Positions 19,843 through 29,369 of a stretch of DNA of 37,349 nt are shown piece after piece. The notes under the pieces were generated by a model. It saw nothing but the letters and a program-made list of their open reading frames with translations, did no database searches and was not told the origin of the DNA. Every line of letters starts with the position of its first letter. Position 1 is the first letter of the stretch. Position numbers and translations under genes: made by a program. Source of the DNA: an uncultured Prevotellaceae bacterium (lineage in GTDB: Bacteria > Bacteroidota > Bacteroidia > Bacteroidales > Bacteroidaceae); contig CADACW010000035.1 in the NCBI GenBank assembly GCA_902786565.1, positions 1 through 37,349 on the forward strand. Reading direction: 5' to 3'.

Positions 19843-22422
19843 ATGAAGATTAAAGCAGACTACGTGAACGCTCCGCTGTGGAAGGAGCTGACTGTGAAAT
19901 CAAGTCTCCCCGAGGAGCTGAAGTGTCTCGACGAGATTGCCCACAACCTGTGGTGGGTGTGGAACTATGAAGCCCGCGACCTGTTTCGCGACCTTGACCC
20001 TGAGCTGTATCACGACGTGAAACACAACCCCGTGATGCTGCTGGAGCGCCTGAGCTTCAACCGCAAGGACGCCATTCTGAAGGACAAGGCCCTGATGAAG
20101 CGCATCCATGAGGTCTACAAGCTGTTCCGCGCCTATATGGACGTGGCTCCCGACAAGAAGCGTCCCTCCGTGGCCTACTTCTCGATGGAGTACGGCATGC
20201 ACTCGGCCCTGAAGATCTACTCCGGCGGTCTGGGCATGCTGGCCGGCGACTATCTGAAGGAGGCCAGCGACTCGAATGTCGACATGTGCGCCGTGGGCTT
20301 CCTCTACCGTTACGGCTACTTCACCCAGAGCCTGTCGATGGACGGCCAGCAGATAGCCAACTACGAGGCCCAGAACTTTACCAGTCTGCCCATTGTGCGC
20401 CAGCTCGACGAGAATGGCAACCCCATGGTGGTCGAGGTGCCCTATATGAACTACGTGGTGCACGCCTACGTGTGGTGTGTCAACGTGGGCCGCATCAAGC
20501 TCTATCTGCTCGACACCGACAATGAGATGAACTCTGAGTTCGACCGCCCCATCACCCACAGCCTTTACGGCGGCGACTGGGAGAACCGCCTGAAGCAGGA
20601 AATCCTGCTGGGCATCGGCGGCGTGCTGACGCTGAAGAAGCTGGGCATCCGCAAGCAGATATACCACTGCAACGAGGGCCACGCCGCCCTGTGCAACCTG
20701 CAGCGCCTGTGCGACTACATCGAGGAGGAGCACCTGACGTTCAACCAGGCCATGGAGCTGGTGCGCGCCAGCGGCCTTTACACCGTCCACACACCGGTGC
20801 CCGCCGGCCACGACTACTTCGACGAGGGCCTCTTCGGCAAGTATATGGGTGGCTATCCGCAGCGCCTCGGCATCACGTGGGATGAGTTCATCGGCATGGG
20901 CCGCACCAATCCCGACGACCACGGCGAGAAGTTCTGCATGTCGACCTTTGCCTGCAACACCTGCCAGGAGGTCAACGGCGTGTCGAAGCTGCACGGATGG
21001 GTGTCGCAGAAGATGTTCTCGCACATCTGGGAGGGCTACTTCCCCGAGGAGAACCACGTGGGCTACGTCACCAACGGTGTGCACTTCCCCACATGGTGTG
21101 CCACAGAGTGGCGCCGCGTCTACGCCAAGTATTTCGACAAGAACCACATGGCCGACCAGTCGAACGAGGAAATCTGGCGCGGCATCTACGACTGCCCCGA
21201 CGAGGAGATCTGGGCCACCCGCATGGCTCTGAAGCAGAAGCTCTTCGACTACATCAAGGAGCAGTTCCGCGACACGTGGCTGCGCAACCAGGGCGACCCC
21301 TCGCGTGTGCTCGGCCTGATGGACCGCATGAACCCCAACGCGCTGGTCATCGGTTTCTGCCGCCGCTTTGCCACCTACAAGCGTGCCCACCTGCTGTTCA
21401 CCGACGAGGCCCGTCTGGCCAAGATTGTCAACGACCCCGAGCATCCCGTCATCTTCCTCTTCGCCGGTAAGGCTCACCCCGCCGATGGCGCCGGGCAGGG
21501 CCTCATCAAGCGCATCTTCGAGATTTCGCAGCGTCCGGAGTTCCTGGGCAAGATCATCTTCCTTGAGGACTACGACTTCCTGCTGGCCCGCCGCCTCGTC
21601 TCTGGCGTGGACATCTGGATGAACACCCCGACACGTCCGCTCGAGGCATCGGGCACCAGCGGCGAGAAGGCCGAGATGAACGGTGTGGTGAACCTCTCAG
21701 TGAAAGACGGCTGGTGGCTGGAGGGCTATCGCGAGGGTGCCGGATGGGCACTCACCGAGAAGCGCACCTACCAGAACCAGGGCTATCAGGACCAGCTGGA
21801 TGCCGCCACCATCTACTCGCTGCTTGAGAACGAGATTATTCCTCTTTATTATAAGAAGAACAAGAAGGGCATCAGCGAGGGCTGGATCAAGGTCATCAAG
21901 AACAGCATCGCACAGATTGCCCCCCACTACACCATGAAGCGCCAGCTGGACGACTACTACTCGAAGTTCTACGAGAAGGAGGCCAAGCGCTTCAAGGAAA
22001 TCTCGAAGGACGGCTACCGTCTGGCCAAGGACATCGCCCTCTGGAAGGAGACCGTGGCCGAGCGCTGGAACGGCATCCGCGTGGTGAGCTGCGAGTGGGA
22101 CATCCCCTCTACAGGCCTGGAGACCGGCACCAAGTACAACCTGCGCTACGTCATCGACGAGCAGGGTCTGGACGATGCCGTCGCCCTGGAGAAGGTGAAC
22201 GTCTACACCGACAAGAACGGCGAGGAGCGCATCTACAGCATTGAGCCGCTGAAGATGGTGGCCCGCGAGGGCAACAACTACACCTTCGAGGCACAGCTGT
22301 CGCCCCGTCAGGCCGGCGAGTACCGCTGTGCCGTGCGCCTCTATCCGAAGAACAGCCTGCTGCCTCACCGCCAGGACTTCTGCTACGTGAAGTGGCTGGA
22401 ACTGCCTGCCATGAATGCCTAA
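19843..22422 (+). CDS. glgP: Alpha-glucan (glycogen) phosphorylase, GT35
   Basis: An 859-residue enzyme of the 'alpha-glucan family phosphorylase' type. An N-terminal DUF3417-like segment ([20 protein letters not shown]) precedes the GT35 core. Core motifs include [20 protein letters not shown], a CNEGHAAL segment, and the pyridoxal-phosphate site [14 protein letters not shown], in which Lys609 should bind PLP. It phosphorolyses alpha-1,4-glucan to glucose 1-phosphate in the cytosol. The C-terminal ~130 residues (from about 740) look like an extra beta-domain (for example [20 protein letters not shown]). Together with the GT3 synthase at 5088 it forms the glycogen cycle, though the genes are 13 kb apart and have separate promoters. 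It is followed by a copy of the triple-hairpin repeat. Confidence 0.93.
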   Translation: MKIKADYVNAPLWKELTVKSSLPEELKCLDEIAHNLWWVWNYEARDLFRDLDPELYHDVKHNPVMLLERLSFNRKDAILKDKALMKRIHEVYKLFRAYMDVAPDKKRPSVAYFSMEYGMHSALKIYSGGLGMLAGDYLKEASDSNVDMCAVGFLYRYGYFTQSLSMDGQQIANYEAQNFTSLPIVRQLDENGNPMVVEVPYMNYVVHAYVWCVNVGRIKLYLLDTDNEMNSEFDRPITHSLYGGDWENRLKQEILLGIGGVLTLKKLGIRKQIYHCNEGHAALCNLQRLCDYIEEEHLTFNQAMELVRASGLYTVHTPVPAGHDYFDEGLFGKYMGGYPQRLGITWDEFIGMGRTNPDDHGEKFCMSTFACNTCQEVNGVSKLHGWVSQKMFSHIWEGYFPEENHVGYVTNGVHFPTWCATEWRRVYAKYFDKNHMADQSNEEIWRGIYDCPDEEIWATRMALKQKLFDYIKEQFRDTWLRNQGDPSRVLGLMDRMNPNALVIGFCRRFATYKRAHLLFTDEARLAKIVNDPEHPVIFLFAGKAHPADGAGQGLIKRIFEISQRPEFLGKIIFLEDYDFLLARRLVSGVDIWMNTPTRPLEASGTSGEKAEMNGVVNLSVKDGWWLEGYREGAGWALTEKRTYQNQGYQDQLDAATIYSLLENEIIPLYYKKNKKGISEGWIKVIKNSIAQIAPHYTMKRQLDDYYSKFYEKEAKRFKEISKDGYRLAKDIALWKETVAERWNGIRVVSCEWDIPSTGLETGTKYNLRYVIDEQGLDDAVALEKVNVYTDKNGEERIYSIEPLKMVAREGNNYTFEAQLSPRQAGEYRCAVRLYPKNSLLPHRQDFCYVKWLELPAMNA

Positions 22423-22466
22423 TCGCCGCCTCTTTTCAAGGCAAGCAATGCGATAATTAAAAAAGT

Positions 22467-22590
22467 TTTTACATCTCTGACAGGAGGGTAAAGCGGACTT
22501 AGAGATAAGTGCCTTTTATCTGGGAGATAAGTGCCTTTTATCTCCGAGATAAGTGGCACTTATCTTTTAGGGGGGTATTTGGGCCGTTTT
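22467..22590. repeat. Dispersed triple-hairpin repeat, copy 2
   Basis: Aligns without gaps to 3602-3725. Units here are GATAAGTGCCTTTTATC (twice) and GATAAGTGGCACTTATC, at the same 22-nt spacing. Unit 3 is identical to copy 1; units 1 and 2 have changed and pair less perfectly. It lies 45 bp after the phosphorylase stop and could act as a 3' transcript end or an RNA-processing site. The rest of the 356-bp gap 22423-22778 is AT-rich with the antiporter promoter at its end. Confidence 0.85.
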
Positions 22591-22742
22591 CAAAAAAACT
22601 GACAAAGTTGGTACTCCGGGCAGCGGGGACCTTCCGGTGTTTCGATGTCATTATAGTTTTATGTCCGGGTCGATTTGGTTTTCGCTCCGGGCATTTTTGT
22701 AAAAAAATCGGGGCGAAGCGTGTTTATTATCGGAAAAAGTTG

Positions 22743-22750
22743 TAATTTTG
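22743..22750 (+). promoter_or_regulatory. -7 element upstream of the antiporter gene
   Basis: TAATTTTG about 29 nt before the ATG at 22779; the -33 region is not obvious. Confidence 0.5.
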
Positions 22751-22778
22751 CAGCGTCTATCAATGACTTCACCCGCTT

Positions 22779-24905
22779 ATGTTCCAGACAACCGACCCGA
22801 CATTGACATTTTTCGTAGTGCTGCTCATCATTCTGCTGGCGCCTATCGTGATGAGCAAGCTGCGCATTCCCCACATCATCGGCATGGTGCTGGCAGGTAT
22901 GGCCATCGGCCCCCACGGGTTGGGCGTGCTGGTGCGCGATGCGTCGTTTGGCACCTTCGGTCAGGTGGGCCTCTACTACATCATGTTCCTGGCCGGTCTG
23001 GAGATGGACATGGAGAGCGTGAAGCGGAGCAAGCGCCACTTTCTGGTTTTCGGCCTGCTCACGTGCCTGCTGCCGTTGGGCCTGACCTATGCCGTGGCAC
23101 GCCTTGCGCTTGACTATGGCCATGCCACGTCGTTCCTGCTGGGCTGCATCATGGCTTCCAATACGCTCATTGCCTATCCCATCATCGGGCGCTATGGCCT
23201 GCAGCGTCACCCCTCGGTGGCGCTGAGTGTGGGGTCGTCTATGATTTCGCTCTTCCTGGCGCTGGTCATGCTGGCAGCTCTGACGGCCCGCTACACCTTT
23301 GTGCTGCCTGTGCCGTCGCTGTCCGGCGGACTGTCGGCCCCAGCCTCTCAGGTGCTGTTCTGGCTGTTGTTCCTGGTCAAGTTGGCGGCCTTCCTGGCAG
23401 GCGCCGTGTTCTTCATCCCCCGGCTGACGCGCTATTTCCTTCGACGCTACAGCGATGCGGTGATGCAGTACGTCTTCGTCATGTCGGTCATGTTCCTCTC
23501 GGCGGCCCTCACCACGGCCATCGGTCTTGAGGGCATCGTGGGCGCGTTTATCAGCGGCCTGATATTGAATAGGTATATACCGAAGGTGTCGCCCCTGATG
23601 AACCGCATCGAGTTCATCGGCAACGCCCTGTTCATCCCCTACTTCCTCATCGGCGTGGGCATGCTCATCAATGTGCGCACGGTGCTGGAGGGTGGCAGTG
23701 TAGTGTGGGTGGTGCTGCTCATTGCCTTCATCGGCACCTTTGGCAAGGCTTTGGCGGCCTACGCGTCGAGCCTGCTGTTCCGCCTGCCCCAGCGCGACGG
23801 CAACATGATGTTCGGCCTCACGTCGGCCCATGCCGCCGGTGCCATCGCCATGGTGATGGTGGGCATGCGGCTCGACATTGTGAACGACGATATGCTGAAC
23901 GGCGTGGTGATGATGATTCTCGTCACGTGCATCATCTCGACGATGCTCACCGAGAGGTCGGCCCAGGCCATCGTCCTGCATGAGAAGAGCCATCTGAAGA
24001 GCGAGAAGGCCGATGCCGACGACGAGAAGATTCTGCTCTGCGTGAAATATCCGGAGATAGCGCCCCAGCTGCTCCACCTGGCGCTGCTGATGCGCAACCA
24101 GCAGCTGAACCGCGGGCTGGTGGCCCTCAACGTGGTCTACGACGACGAGCAGGCGCTGGCGCTGCGCGACCAGGGGCTGCGGCTGTTGGAGAGGCTGCAA
24201 CAGCAGGCCAGCGCCAGCGAGGTGGGCATGCAGACACAGGTGCGCCTGGCGTCGAACATTGCCAACGGCATCAAGCACGCCTTCCGCGAGTTTGCCTGCT
24301 CCGAGGTGGTGATGGGCATGCACGTGCACACCGACGTGAACCCTAAGTTCTGGGGCGAGTTCATACAGAGCCTCTACAACGGCCTGAACCGGCAAATCAT
24401 GCTCATCCGACTGGTGCAGCCTCTGAACACGGTGCGCCGCATACAGGTGGCCGTGCCGTCGAGGGCGCACTACGAGCCGGGCTTCCGCCGGTGGCTGGAG
24501 CGGCTGTGCCGCATTGCCGAGGTGCTGGAGTGCCTCATCGAGTTCCACGGCAGGGCAGACTCGTTCAAACTCATTGCCGAATATATCGAGGCCAGCCACA
24601 AGGGCGTGCGCGTGCAATACACGCCGATGGCCCACTGGAACGAGCTGCCCAGCCTGGCCGCCACCATAGCCAAAGACCATCTGTTTGTGGTGGTGACAGC
24701 CCGAAAAGGCACCATCTCCTACAAGAACGCGCTGGAGCGCCTGCCCGACGAGCTGCAGCAGCACTTCAGCGGCACCAACCTGATGATAGTCTTCCCCGAC
24801 CAGTACGGGTCGCCCAAGGAAGACCGCATGAGTTTCACCGAGGCACAGCACCACGAGGAATCGTCCATCTACGACACCATATTAAAATATATCCATAAGA
24901 AATGA
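22779..24905 (+). CDS. CPA2-family cation:proton antiporter with C-terminal Usp-like domains
   Basis: A 708-residue membrane protein. Residues about 1-395 form some 12 transmembrane helices of the Na+/H+ (Kef-type) exchanger fold, including [40 protein letters not shown] and [20 protein letters not shown]. The cytosolic part (about 410-700) looks like two universal-stress-protein-like halves ([20 protein letters not shown] and [20 protein letters not shown]), which often sense nucleotides. There is no RCK/TrkA-N domain. It probably exchanges Na+ or K+ for H+ at the inner membrane; the ion is not deducible. The ATG at 22779 follows the -7 box at a normal distance. The stop overlaps the next start by ATGA, so it is coupled to an ABC ATPase. 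Confidence 0.88.
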   Translation: MFQTTDPTLTFFVVLLIILLAPIVMSKLRIPHIIGMVLAGMAIGPHGLGVLVRDASFGTFGQVGLYYIMFLAGLEMDMESVKRSKRHFLVFGLLTCLLPLGLTYAVARLALDYGHATSFLLGCIMASNTLIAYPIIGRYGLQRHPSVALSVGSSMISLFLALVMLAALTARYTFVLPVPSLSGGLSAPASQVLFWLLFLVKLAAFLAGAVFFIPRLTRYFLRRYSDAVMQYVFVMSVMFLSAALTTAIGLEGIVGAFISGLILNRYIPKVSPLMNRIEFIGNALFIPYFLIGVGMLINVRTVLEGGSVVWVVLLIAFIGTFGKALAAYASSLLFRLPQRDGNMMFGLTSAHAAGAIAMVMVGMRLDIVNDDMLNGVVMMILVTCIISTMLTERSAQAIVLHEKSHLKSEKADADDEKILLCVKYPEIAPQLLHLALLMRNQQLNRGLVALNVVYDDEQALALRDQGLRLLERLQQQASASEVGMQTQVRLASNIANGIKHAFREFACSEVVMGMHVHTDVNPKFWGEFIQSLYNGLNRQIMLIRLVQPLNTVRRIQVAVPSRAHYEPGFRRWLERLCRIAEVLECLIEFHGRADSFKLIAEYIEASHKGVRVQYTPMAHWNELPSLAATIAKDHLFVVVTARKGTISYKNALERLPDELQQHFSGTNLMIVFPDQYGSPKEDRMSFTEAQHHEESSIYDTILKYIHKK

Positions 24906-25576
24906 TTGAACTTACCGACATCACCAAGAGCTTCGGCTCCCTGCAAGTGCTCAAAGGCATCGACCTCCACATAGACAAGGGCGAGGTGGTCAGCATCGTC
25001 GGGCCCAGCGGTGCGGGCAAGACCACGCTGCTGCAAATCATCGGCACGCTGGACCGCCCGGACAGCGGCAGCGTCACCGTAGACGGCACCGATGTCATCC
25101 GCTTGTCGGAAAAGGCATTGTCCGACTTCCGCAACCGTCGCCTGGGCTTCGTCTTCCAGTTTCACCAGCTGCTGCCGGAGTTCACCGCGCTGGAGAACAT
25201 CATGATTCCGGCCTACATCGGTGGCACGTCCACCCGCCAGGCCAAGGCGCGGGCCCAGGAACTGCTGCAGTTCATGGGTCTCAGCGACCGCGCCGGACAT
25301 AAGCCGGCACAGCTCTCCGGCGGAGAGAAGCAGCGCGTAGCCGTGGCGCGGGCGCTGGTGAACAACCCCGCCGTCATCCTGGCCGACGAGCCGTCGGGCA
25401 GTCTGGACACCCGCAACAAGGAGGAGCTGCACCGCCTCTTCTTCGACCTGCGCGACCGCTTCGGACAGACCTTCGTCATCGTCACCCACGACGAGACCCT
25501 GGCCACCCTCACCGACCGCACCGTCCACATGCGCGATGGCCTGCTGGAGGTGGCAGCGGGCGTCAGCACCTTTTGA
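24902..25576 (+). CDS. ABC transporter ATP-binding protein, LolD/MacB-like
   Basis: A 224-residue ABC ATPase with Walker [10 protein letters not shown] (34-42), signature [15 protein letters not shown] (near 140), Walker [13 protein letters not shown] and the H-loop [10 protein letters not shown]. The DEPSGSLD and [15 protein letters not shown] segments are typical of the LolD/MacB/FtsE group; LolD powers release of lipoproteins from the inner membrane together with LolC/E permeases. No permease gene is adjacent, but Bacteroidota often encode LolC/E elsewhere. It overlaps the antiporter gene by ATGA, an arrangement with no obvious functional link. Its 3' end overlaps the convergent STM3941-family gene by 14 bp. 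Confidence 0.88.
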   Translation: MIELTDITKSFGSLQVLKGIDLHIDKGEVVSIVGPSGAGKTTLLQIIGTLDRPDSGSVTVDGTDVIRLSEKALSDFRNRRLGFVFQFHQLLPEFTALENIMIPAYIGGTSTRQAKARAQELLQFMGLSDRAGHKPAQLSGGEKQRVAVARALVNNPAVILADEPSGSLDTRNKEELHRLFFDLRDRFGQTFVIVTHDETLATLTDRTVHMRDGLLEVAAGVSTF

Positions 25577-26081
25577 TATGGGCTTTGTGTCGCTCGTTTA
25601 GTAAGTCGCACAACTCCTGAACCTTTATGCTCGTGCCGGTGGTGGAGATGTTCTCCTGAGCATTCACTAACCGACGGTTCAGCTTGCGGACGCTGCGGTC
25701 AAGGACATTCGTTTCGTCCAACTTCTGTCGCTCTACGGCGGGCTTGTAGTGGACAGCGACAAATTGCTGATTTTTCATCTTCACTACCTCAAAAGACTTC
25801 ACGTCGGCAAAACGGATAACCGACTGCTTCATGCCCTCGCAAATAACGGCCTCGTCGGTAATTGTCAGGAACGGCTTGCCCATTAGCCTTTCCTTCAGCG
25901 TGTCATAGAGCATATAGAGGCCACCCAAGCCGAAGAACGCAACACCTATCCAACCTACGACGATATGGAATCCGTTGGTAGAGTGACTAATCATGAGGAA
26001 ACTCATAACTGCAAAAGCGAGACTCGCTAAGACCAAAAGAAACATCCGCCAAGGAGAGTGGTAGATTCTGATTGTTTCCAT
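25563..26081 (-). CDS. STM3941-family membrane protein
   Basis: A 172-residue protein beginning [19 protein letters not shown]. Two transmembrane segments (about 13-33 and 42-62) are followed by a PH-like cytosolic domain (for example [20 protein letters not shown] and [12 protein letters not shown]). The start motif and layout match the small family named STM3941, whose function is unknown. The ATG at 26081 is preferred over the upstream in-frame ATG at 26114 because the family begins there. It lies 33 bp after the three-gene DUF3791/DUF3990 module and may be the fourth gene of that transcript. Confidence 0.7.
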   Translation of the reverse strand: METIRIYHSPWRMFLLVLASLAFAVMSFLMISHSTNGFHIVVGWIGVAFFGLGGLYMLYDTLKERLMGKPFLTITDEAVICEGMKQSVIRFADVKSFEVVKMKNQQFVAVHYKPAVERQKLDETNVLDRSVRKLNRRLVNAQENISTTGTSIKVQELCDLLNERHKAHIKRC

Positions 26082-26114
26082 TATTCCACTATTTGTTTTA
26101 AGAGAATTTCCCAA

Positions 26115-26330
26115 TTAAGCTTGCTTCTCCTTATATTCAATCATCAGTTCGTCTGCCAGATATTCGTCGCTGCGGCAATGCATATCGGCCACACCCTCAC
26201 TAATGAACTTATATGTGTCGGAATCGTAGAAGAAAGCCAGGGCATCCTCCAGCGCCAGCCCCGATTCCTTTGCAAAGATAGCAACTATCCTTGCATACTT
26301 CATTTGCAATATCGTCTTGTTTGCCTCCAT
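26115..26330 (-). CDS. DUF3791-like small protein (third gene of the module)
   Basis: A 71-residue, mostly helical acidic protein (MEANKTILQMKYARIVAIFA, ending EYLADELMIEYKEKQA). Its C-terminal half resembles the 71-residue protein at 26803-27018 (H-x-x-S-x-x-YL-x-x-EL and KEK), and both are the same length, so they are probably distant paralogues. The ATG at 26330 follows the DUF3990 stop by 2 bp, indicating one operon. Small proteins of this sort beside DUF3990 may be antitoxins or accessory factors, but that is inference. Confidence 0.65.
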   Translation of the reverse strand: MEANKTILQMKYARIVAIFAKESGLALEDALAFFYDSDTYKFISEGVADMHCRSDEYLADELMIEYKEKQA

Positions 26331-26332
26331 AA

Positions 26333-26806
26333 TTACACTTTCTCTGCTTTGATGAAATGAAGATGGCGGTCGAGCATCTGCCCATTTAGGATGCATAACT
26401 GATGGTTCGGCTTCACGTATTTCAACCGTCCGAGAGCCTCCTCTTTGGTGATGATGCCGGCGAAATACAGGTCAACCGTATTGAACACTTTGTCGTTGGC
26501 CACGCCGCCCGAAACGGCATCATACGTCTGTCCCGTTGGCAATCCCTTCCGGCAGAGTGCCACGTAGTCGAGCCATTCCTCGTTATAGCTTGGGAACGAC
26601 TTTGTAACGAACTCCGGCGTTTCCTCGTCCAGTTCATACTCGTTGATAAAAGCCTCCTTACCCCTCCGTGTAAAGCGTTCCGCATAGCGCACTGCCTGAT
26701 TGCGTATAGCGGTCAGATAGAAGCCCCGGCCGAAGTCCAGTTTGTCTCGAGAGTGCAGCACATCGGGATTCTCAATGCAAAGTGTTGATGCGTGATAAAG
26801 AATCAT
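26333..26806 (-). CDS. DUF3990 protein, ADP-ribosyltransferase-like
   Basis: A 157-residue protein starting MILYHASTLCIENPDVLHSR. The motifs LYHAS and LDFGRGFYLTAIRNQAVRYA match DUF3990, a family placed with ADP-ribosyltransferase folds; the first His and the Tyr of GFYLT would correspond to NAD-binding positions of H-Y-E enzymes. A later segment, GIITKEEALGRLKYVKPNHQ, may supply the third-motif Glu. Substrate and biological role are unknown. The ATG at 26806 is chosen because it overlaps the stop of the upstream DUF3791 gene (ATGA at 26803-26806) and begins with the family motif; the longer upstream frame is a shadow of that gene. A toxin-like role in a toxin-antitoxin or immunity module is plausible. 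Confidence 0.75.
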   Translation of the reverse strand: MILYHASTLCIENPDVLHSRDKLDFGRGFYLTAIRNQAVRYAERFTRRGKEAFINEYELDEETPEFVTKSFPSYNEEWLDYVALCRKGLPTGQTYDAVSGGVANDKVFNTVDLYFAGIITKEEALGRLKYVKPNHQLCILNGQMLDRHLHFIKAEKV

Positions 26807-27018
26807 GTTAGTGCCCCCTTTTCCTTCAACACTTCGGTCAATTCTTCTACAAGATAGTCTTTGCTGAACGTATGTAGCACGTCGTAGCAGGGCACGATAT
26901 AGTCGTTCAGCACGCCCGACGAGCGCAACGCGCCATAAACCTGCGACGCACTCATACGAAGCGCGTCCGACAGACTGCCCACGCAGAATGTGATGAAATC
27001 CAAATGTTCCGTTCTCAT
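26803..27018 (-). CDS. DUF3791 protein (first gene of the module)
   Basis: A 71-residue helical protein starting MRTEHLDFITFCVGSLSDAL and containing SGVLNDYIVPCYDVLHT and SKDYLVEELTEVLKEKG, which match the DUF3791 family. DUF3791 genes are commonly found next to DUF3990 genes. The ATG at 27018 is supported because the promoter's TAACTTTG box (27042-27049) lies inside the longer frame. Its stop overlaps the DUF3990 start, so production of the two is coupled with the small protein made first, as antitoxins often are. Confidence 0.75.
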   Translation of the reverse strand: MRTEHLDFITFCVGSLSDALRMSASQVYGALRSSGVLNDYIVPCYDVLHTFSKDYLVEELTEVLKEKGALT

Positions 27019-27041
27019 GCTCCAATTGCTTGTATCGCGTG

Positions 27042-27049
27042 CAAAGTTA
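27042..27049 (-). promoter_or_regulatory. -7 element of the DUF3791/DUF3990 operon
   Basis: The minus strand reads TAACTTTG, 23 nt before the ATG at 27018. A clear -33 TTG is missing, which may mean low basal activity or regulation. Confidence 0.55.
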
Positions 27050-27165
27050 CTAAAGATTTTTGAGAATAATGTCACTTTGACCATATTTTATATAATATTT
27101 TGCTGATTCCGTAATCTTTTTGGATGAAGTAATAATAAAAGCCCGTTGTAGTCCGTTGAATATAT

Positions 27166-28053
27166 ATGATAGCATTAGGTAAATTCAACACTCTGCGCAT
27201 TGACCATAGCGCAGACCACGGCCTCTACCTGAGCGGCGACGAGGCCACCGGCGACATCCTGTTGCCCAACCGATACGTCACCCCCGGCATGAGGGTGGGG
27301 GAGGAAGTCACCGTGTTCGTCTACCTCGACCAGGACGAGCGCATCATAGCCACCACCGAGACACCGTTGGCCCAGGTGGGCGAGTTCGCCTTCCTCCGCG
27401 TGGCCTGGACCAACAAGTATGGCGCCTTCCTGCACTGGGGGCTGCTGAAAGACCTGTTCTGCCCCTTCCGCGAGCAGAAGCAGCCCATGCAGCGTGACAA
27501 GGGCTACATTGTCTACGTGAAGGAAGACGAGGCCACCCACCGCCTGATGGCCACCGCCAAGGTGGAGCGGTATCTGGAGCACACGCCGCCCGACATCAGC
27601 CACTTCAGGCATGGCGACGCCGTGGAGGCCCTGGTGTGGCAGAAGACCGACCTGGGATTCAAGGTGATAGTGTGGAGAGCCGATGACGACGCTCCCCGCC
27701 GCTACTATCAGGGTCAGCTCTACGACAACCAGATATTCCAGCCCCTGCGCACCGGCGACCGCGTGACGGCATACGTAGACCATATCCGCCAGGACGGCAA
27801 GACCGACCTCACCCTGCAGCCCACGGGCCACCGCCACACCCTCGACTTTGCCGAGACGCTGCTGCGCTATCTCTACGAGAACGGCGGCCGCTGCGACCTG
27901 GGCGACAAGAGCGACGCCGAACTCATCTACGACCGCTTCAAAGTGTCGAAGAAAGCCTACAAGCGTGCCATCGGCGACCTTTATCACCGCCGCCTCATCA
28001 CCATTGCCGACGACGGCGGCATCAGTCTCACCCAAAACGACCAAGCCCGATGA
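27166..28053 (+). CDS. CvfB-like S1-domain RNA-binding protein
   Basis: A 295-residue protein with the layout of the CvfB family: tandem S1-type OB domains (about 1-65, 70-135 and 150-210) followed by a C-terminal winged helix (about 225-290, YDRFKVSKKAYKRAIGDLYH). The motifs LPNRYVTPGMRVGEEVTVFV and EFAFLRVAWTNKYGAFLHWG are typical. CvfB homologues bind RNA in the cytosol and influence expression of virulence or surface genes in Firmicutes; the role in Bacteroidota is not established. The stop overlaps the start of the cyclophilin gene (ATGA at 28050-28053). Confidence 0.85.
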   Translation: MIALGKFNTLRIDHSADHGLYLSGDEATGDILLPNRYVTPGMRVGEEVTVFVYLDQDERIIATTETPLAQVGEFAFLRVAWTNKYGAFLHWGLLKDLFCPFREQKQPMQRDKGYIVYVKEDEATHRLMATAKVERYLEHTPPDISHFRHGDAVEALVWQKTDLGFKVIVWRADDDAPRRYYQGQLYDNQIFQPLRTGDRVTAYVDHIRQDGKTDLTLQPTGHRHTLDFAETLLRYLYENGGRCDLGDKSDAELIYDRFKVSKKAYKRAIGDLYHRRLITIADDGGISLTQNDQAR

Positions 28054-28721
28054 GAACCATTGCACTACTGCTGCTGGCCCTGCTGTGCCGGCAGCCATCG
28101 GCGGCCCAACAGCGCGAAGTGCTGTTCGAGACCACCGCCGGCAACATCCGCATCGCCCTCTACGACGATACGCCCGTGCACCGCGACAACTTCCTGAAAC
28201 TGGTTGGTGAGCACTTCTACGACTCGCTGCTCTTCCACCGTGTCATCAAGAACTTTATGGTGCAGAGCGGCGACCCCGCCAGCCGTCGTGCCGAGCCTGG
28301 TGTCATGCTTGGCGGCGGCGACCTGGGCTACACCCTGGAGCCGGAGTTCCGCCTGCCCACGCACTACCATCGCCGGGGTGCCGTGGCCATGGCCCGCGAG
28401 GGCGACAGGGTCAACCCTGAGCGACGCAGCAGCGCCTGCCAGTTCTACATCGTCAGCGGCAAGACCTACAGCACGAAAGAGCTGCAGGCCATTGCCGAAA
28501 AGGTGGACACCGCCACCTGTGGCCAGGCCAAGATGACCTCGGAAATGTTCTGGGCCTACCGCAAGCAGGGCGGCGCGCCCCACCTCGACGGCCAGTACAC
28601 CGTCTTCGGCGAGGTGAAAGAGGGCATGGACGTGGTGGAACGCATGCAGAAAACCTTCACCGACGACTACGACCGGCCTGTCGACGACATCCGCATTTTG
28701 CGTGCAACAGTCATAAAATAG
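28050..28721 (+). CDS. Exported cyclophilin-type peptidyl-prolyl isomerase
   Basis: A 223-residue protein with signal peptide MRTIALLLLALLCRQPSAAQ and a cyclophilin domain: FHRVIKNFMVQSGDP contains the catalytic Arg region, GAVAMARE and SSACQFYIV the substrate groove, and DGQYTVFGEVKEGMDVV the C-terminal part. An insertion around residues 140-180 (GKTYSTKELQAIAEKV) is typical of Bacteroidota periplasmic members. It catalyses proline isomerisation during folding of exported proteins in the periplasm. No lipobox Cys is at the cleavage site. It is translationally coupled to the CvfB-like gene by ATGA. Confidence 0.92.
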   Translation: MRTIALLLLALLCRQPSAAQQREVLFETTAGNIRIALYDDTPVHRDNFLKLVGEHFYDSLLFHRVIKNFMVQSGDPASRRAEPGVMLGGGDLGYTLEPEFRLPTHYHRRGAVAMAREGDRVNPERRSSACQFYIVSGKTYSTKELQAIAEKVDTATCGQAKMTSEMFWAYRKQGGAPHLDGQYTVFGEVKEGMDVVERMQKTFTDDYDRPVDDIRILRATVIK

Positions 28722-28784
28722 GCTTTTTAAGTACGAAAAGAACAAAAAAAAGTAAAAAGTTAGTCGTATATAAAAAAAAGTTAG

Positions 28785-28792
28785 TACCTTTG
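28785..28792 (+). promoter_or_regulatory. -7 element of the yceD-rpmF-fabH operon
   Basis: TACCTTTG, 21 nt before the ATG at 28814, preceded by an AT-rich stretch. The nearest -33 candidate is TTAG rather than TTTG. It overlaps the in-frame ATG at 28790, so translation most likely starts at 28814. Confidence 0.6.
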
Positions 28793-28813
28793 CACCTCGA
28801 AATCCAAAGTAGT

Positions 28814-29335
28814 ATGTGTTGCCTGGAGCAGTTTAAGATTGATTTGAAGGGACTTGCCGAGGAGCAGACGCCCCTGGCGTACAGCCTTGACGACCAGTTT
28901 TTCCAGTCGATAGACAGCACATTGGTGCAGGGAGGCTCATTGCACGTGTCGGGGTCTATACGCAAGGCCGTCGGCTTTTTTGAGTTGCAGCTGCACACCG
29001 TCGGATTCGTGCGCATTCCCTGCGACCGCTGCCTTGACCTGATGGAGCAGCCCATTGAGACTGACCAGCGGCTGGTGGTGAAGCTGGGGAGCGAAGCCCT
29101 GGAGACAGATGATGTCATCGTCGTGGACGAGAGGGATGCCCTGCTCGACACGTCGTGGCTCATCTACGAGTCGATAGCACTGGCGGTACCCATCCAGCAC
29201 GTTCATCAACCTGGCGATTGCAACGATGCTATGATGCGAATGTTGGAAGAACACTCGGCTGCCCGAAGCAGCGATGCGGACGCCCAGCCCACCGTCGACC
29301 CGCGATGGGAGAAACTGAAAAGTTTAAAAGTTTAA
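28814..29335 (+). CDS. YceD/DUF177-family protein
   Basis: A 173-residue protein starting MCCLEQFKIDLKGLAEEQTP. It shows the DUF177 signature IPCDRCLDLMEQPIE near residue 75, an acidic middle and the LIYESIALAVPIQHVH segment. In many bacteria YceD is encoded directly before rpmF; it is needed for normal 23S rRNA levels in plants and some bacteria, and its biochemical role is unclear. Here too it is followed 34 bp later by rpmF and then fabH, the classic arrangement (plsX, often between rpmF and fabH, is absent). An upstream in-frame ATG at 28790 lies inside the promoter and is rejected. Confidence 0.88.
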   Translation: MCCLEQFKIDLKGLAEEQTPLAYSLDDQFFQSIDSTLVQGGSLHVSGSIRKAVGFFELQLHTVGFVRIPCDRCLDLMEQPIETDQRLVVKLGSEALETDDVIVVDERDALLDTSWLIYESIALAVPIQHVHQPGDCNDAMMRMLEEHSAARSSDADAQPTVDPRWEKLKSLKV

Positions 29336-29369
29336 AAATCAAAAACAAAAAACTAATAATAATACAATT

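Noticed and set aside
22659-24854. 731-codon minus-strand frame opposite the antiporter
   Set aside because: Rich in His, Gln and Arg, typical of an antisense shadow; the plus strand encodes a clear membrane antiporter.
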